Assembly (NCBI GenBank): GCA_035480695.1
Contig: DATIHM010000055.1
Span: forward strand, 1-6,785
Direction of reading: 5' to 3'
Origin: DATBED01 sp035480695
GTDB lineage: Bacteria > Patescibacteriota > Saccharimonadia > Saccharimonadales > UBA4665
DNA length: 6,785 bases
How positions within the stretch are numbered: position 1 is the stretch's first letter; each line of letters starts with the position of its first letter. Shown in pieces: positions 5,326 to 6,785 of the stretch. Below the pieces are notes generated by a model, which was given only the letters and a program-made list of their open reading frames with translations, did no database searches and was not told the origin of the DNA. The position numbers and the translations under genes were made by a program.

Positions 5326-5337
5326 TACGCTATATAT
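5300..5337. repeat. 10-bp inverted repeat bracketing the glutaredoxin promoter
   Basis: ATATATAGCG at 5300-5309 and its exact reverse complement CGCTATATAT at 5328-5337 are separated by 18 bases. One arm overlaps the -10 box; the other ends two bases upstream of the -35. The core is mostly AT with a GCG tip. It could be an operator. As an RNA hairpin it would lack a U tract in either direction, so it is a poor terminator for the FKBP gene. Confidence 0.6.
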
Positions 5338-5371
5338 TGTGCTTTTTAATACGTTTTACAGGTTTTGGCGA

Positions 5372-5914
5372 TTATTTCGTGGAGTGGACCGTAACATCGA
5401 AAACCAGGTCGGCGTTGGCCGGGATGCCCGAACCTTGCGGCGGATTGGCGCCGTAAGCCAGGCTGGCGGGAATCAATAATCTGCGCGTGCCGCCGACTTT
5501 CATGCCGGGAATGCCTTGCGACCAGCCGGCAATCACGCCACTGAGCGGAAACGTCACCGGTTGGCCGGAATCTTTGCTACTCTGAAAAATCTTGCCGGTG
5601 CTGGCGACCGCGCCGGTGTAATCGACGGTGACGGTGGCGCCCGGTTTCACGGTGGCGCCAGTACCCGGCGTCAAATCGTCTTCTTTAAGTTGCGGAATTG
5701 CCATACCCGGCGTGTAGCTCTCCAGTTCGGTGCCTGCTAATTGTCCCACTTTGTTGCCTCCTTGCGTCTGCGACGACGTATTAGTTGAATTGTTCGAGCC
5801 GGATTTGCCCTGCTGGACAAGTGCGACGACCACGGCGATTGTCACCGCCGAAGATGTCACTAGAAAAAGTAGTGCGCCGAATCCGGCGAAAAGACGCTCA
5901 CGTTTCCGAGCCAT
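5372..5914 (-). CDS. Membrane-anchored FKBP-type peptidyl-prolyl cis-trans isomerase
   Basis: Predicted to speed prolyl isomerisation in proteins outside the cytoplasmic membrane. The 180 residues start with a basic MARKRER, then one hydrophobic segment (about 8-33), a Ser/Asn/Thr/Gln/Gly-rich linker (about 36-58) and an FKBP domain (about 70-178). There is no lipobox cysteine, so the hydrophobic segment is a signal anchor, or a signal peptide with no obvious cleavage site. FKBP pocket residues visible are Tyr99 (VDYTG), Phe110, Phe122, Val127-Ile128, Trp131 (IAGWSQGIPGM), Tyr154 (LAYG) and Phe172. The usual Asp of FDSS is Gln111 here (IFQSS), which may lower or alter activity. GGAGG lies six bases before the ATG, and a TATAAT upstream gives it its own promoter. 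It follows guaB and precedes the redoxin pair on the same strand. Confidence 0.93.
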   Translation of the reverse strand: MARKRERLFAGFGALLFLVTSSAVTIAVVVALVQQGKSGSNNSTNTSSQTQGGNKVGQLAGTELESYTPGMAIPQLKEDDLTPGTGATVKPGATVTVDYTGAVASTGKIFQSSKDSGQPVTFPLSGVIAGWSQGIPGMKVGGTRRLLIPASLAYGANPPQGSGIPANADLVFDVTVHSTK

Positions 5915-5920
5915 TTGTGT

Positions 5921-5925
5921 CCTCC
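5921..5925 (-). promoter_or_regulatory. Shine-Dalgarno of the FKBP gene
   Basis: GGAGG on the minus strand, six bases before the ATG at 5914. It supports that start and therefore the presence of the N-terminal membrane segment. Confidence 0.85.
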
Positions 5926-5938
5926 ATCATCTAATCAC

Positions 5939-5944
5939 ATTATA
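5939..5944 (-). promoter_or_regulatory. Candidate -10 box of the FKBP gene
   Basis: A perfect TATAAT on the minus strand in the 61 bp between the guaB stop and the FKBP start. Transcription would begin near 5932, leaving a leader of about 18 nt with the GGAGG site. The -35 region is weak: CTGTCG at an 18-base spacer matches consensus at only three positions. Confidence 0.6.
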
Positions 5945-5975
5945 CAGGAATCATATTTTTACCGACAGGCTCCCG

Positions 5976-6785
5976 CTATGAGGGGTAGCTGTTGCCGGCG
6001 TTGGTGACGAACAGGTCGTGCGGGTGGCTTTCGCTTAAACTGGCGTTGGTGATGCGGCGCAGCACGGCCGTTTCCCAGAGTTCGGGAATCGTTTTGGCGC
6101 CGACGTAGTAGAAGCCGGAGTGCAGGCTTTCGACCATGGTCGTGGCGACTTCTTCGAGGCTGCCGCTGCTAGGAACCAGCCCTTCGACACCTTCGGCCAC
6201 CAGTACGCTCTTATCGCTGTAGCTTTTGCCGTGGAACTCGTCTTCGGAACTGATTTTTTTGCCGCGTTCCATGGCGCCGATGGAGCCCATGCCGCGATAG
6301 GCCTTGAATTTGTAAACGTCGATGTCGTCGTTGACGATGCTGCGGAAGCGGGCCGGCACGTGGTCTGTGGCGATTTCTACGACATCGCCCGGCGCTTCCT
6401 CTGTAGCTGCAAAGAGGCGGCCCATCATGACGCTCGAGGCACCGGCTGCCAACGCTTTGGTAATGTCGCCGAAGTAGTTGATGCCGCCATCGGCGATGAC
6501 CGGCACGCCGGCTTTCTTGGCGGCCGAAACCGATTCCAGAATGGCCGTCAGCTGCGGCACGCCCATGCCTGACACGATGCGTGTGGTACAGATTGCGCCC
6601 GGGCCCATGCCGACGCGCAGGCCGTCGGCACCGGCCTTGATGAGCGCCTCAGCTCCCTCGGCGGTGGCGATGTTGCCGGCGATAACGTCGACCTGGTGGT
6701 GCTTCTTAATAAAAGTCACGGCGTCGATGACGAATTTAGAGTAGCCGTGCGCCGAATCGACGACGATAACGTCGACGCCGGCCTT
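5976..6785 (-). CDS. guaB: IMP dehydrogenase family protein (IMPDH/GMP reductase superfamily), 5' end cut by window edge
   Basis: Probably oxidises IMP to XMP with NAD+, the committed step to GMP. The frame is open to position 6785, so the visible 269 residues are the C-terminal part of a longer protein; whether it carries CBS domains cannot be seen. Numbering from the edge: VVDSAHG (8-14), GMGPGAICTTR with nucleophile Cys66, IADGG with Asp99 for the IMP ribose, YRGMGSIGAM (163-172), EGVEG (198-202) and the C-terminal ESHPHD (252-257), typical of IMPDH rather than GMP reductase. Oddities: about 17 extra residues between PGD and YRGMGS; the flap reads SSEDEF (179-184) where E. coli has SSDRYF, so the catalytic Arg-Tyr pair appears absent; VPSSG replaces VPYKG. 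Either a lineage-specific IMPDH or another activity in the superfamily is possible. No terminator separates it from the FKBP gene. Confidence 0.9.
   Translation of the reverse strand, partial: KAGVDVIVVDSAHGYSKFVIDAVTFIKKHHQVDVIAGNIATAEGAEALIKAGADGLRVGMGPGAICTTRIVSGMGVPQLTAILESVSAAKKAGVPVIADGGINYFGDITKALAAGASSVMMGRLFAATEEAPGDVVEIATDHVPARFRSIVNDDIDVYKFKAYRGMGSIGAMERGKKISSEDEFHGKSYSDKSVLVAEGVEGLVPSSGSLEEVATTMVESLHSGFYYVGAKTIPELWETAVLRRITNASLSESHPHDLFVTNAGNSYPS

Noticed and set aside
5300..5337. Inverted repeat as a rho-independent terminator for the FKBP gene
   Set aside because: The stem is mostly A-T with an 18-base loop and no U tract follows on either strand. It fits better as a promoter-flanking dyad.
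5324..5353. Direct repeat AATACG at 5324-5329 and 5348-5353
   Set aside because: Six bases in AT-rich sequence is easily chance, and it has no clear relation to the promoter boxes.
5294..5479. Plus-strand open frame beginning in the AT-rich promoter region
   Set aside because: It runs from intergenic sequence into the antisense of the FKBP gene, has no ribosome site, and its product is not recognisable.
1..6785. Recoded UGA (glycine) as in Gracilibacteria or Absconditabacteria
   Set aside because: gap and ppa end at TGA in positions that fit family lengths, and no gene contains an in-frame TGA.
1..6785. Mobile element, CRISPR array, tRNA/rRNA or phage-like gene
   Set aside because: I found no transposase, integrase, regularly spaced repeats or RNA-gene signatures. 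All long frames are accounted for by housekeeping families.

Overview
The window carries ten protein-coding genes packed almost without gaps. Eight are complete and two run off the edges. All are core metabolic, redox or protein-folding genes. I see no mobile element, CRISPR array, tRNA, rRNA or obvious foreign DNA. TGA is used as a stop (gap, ppa) and no in-frame TGA occurs, so the genetic code is standard; this argues against the UGA=Gly lineages Gracilibacteria and Absconditabacteria. The small genes, four-base start/stop overlaps and several protein variants (a Cys-less RpiB with an insertion, and an IMPDH with an unusual flap) suggest a Patescibacteria/CPR bacterium, perhaps Saccharibacteria. 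That is inference from recalled protein flavour, not from a marker gene.

Layout: positions 1-2544 hold a minus-strand block read from right to left as ppa (inorganic pyrophosphatase), a Nudix hydrolase, gap (GAPDH) and rpiB (ribose-5-phosphate isomerase B, cut by the left edge). ppa/nudix and gap/rpiB each overlap by ATGA; a candidate promoter lies in the 62 bp between nudix and gap. Positions 2598-3976 hold two plus-strand genes, a glycerophosphodiester phosphodiesterase and a flavin/NAD(P) oxidoreductase of the ferredoxin-reductase type. Neither has a good Shine-Dalgarno at the chosen start, and both have a TANNNT box exactly six bases before the ATG, which suggests leaderless mRNAs. Positions 3973-6785 are minus strand again: guaB (IMP dehydrogenase family, cut by the right edge), a membrane-anchored FKBP-type prolyl isomerase with its own promoter, and a glutaredoxin-thioredoxin reductase pair joined by TAATG. 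The pair is preceded by a near-consensus promoter (TTGAAA-17-TATAAT) set within a 10-bp inverted repeat, with a leader of about 115 nt.

How the genes fit together: GAPDH and RpiB belong to glycolysis and the pentose phosphate pathway. Pyrophosphatase pulls biosynthetic reactions forward. The Nudix enzyme is ADP-ribose pyrophosphatase-like; if it cleaves ADP-ribose it would release ribose 5-phosphate, the RpiB substrate. Glutaredoxin and thioredoxin reductase look like a reductant/carrier pair for thiol-disulfide exchange.

I do not see a clearly new multi-gene system. The points most worth a second look are regulatory (leaderless starts, overlapping divergent -10 boxes, the dyad around the glutaredoxin promoter) and enzymatic (IMPDH flap, thioredoxin reductase cofactor site, Nudix spacing, RpiB active-site type). 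All motif comparisons were made by eye from remembered family sequences.
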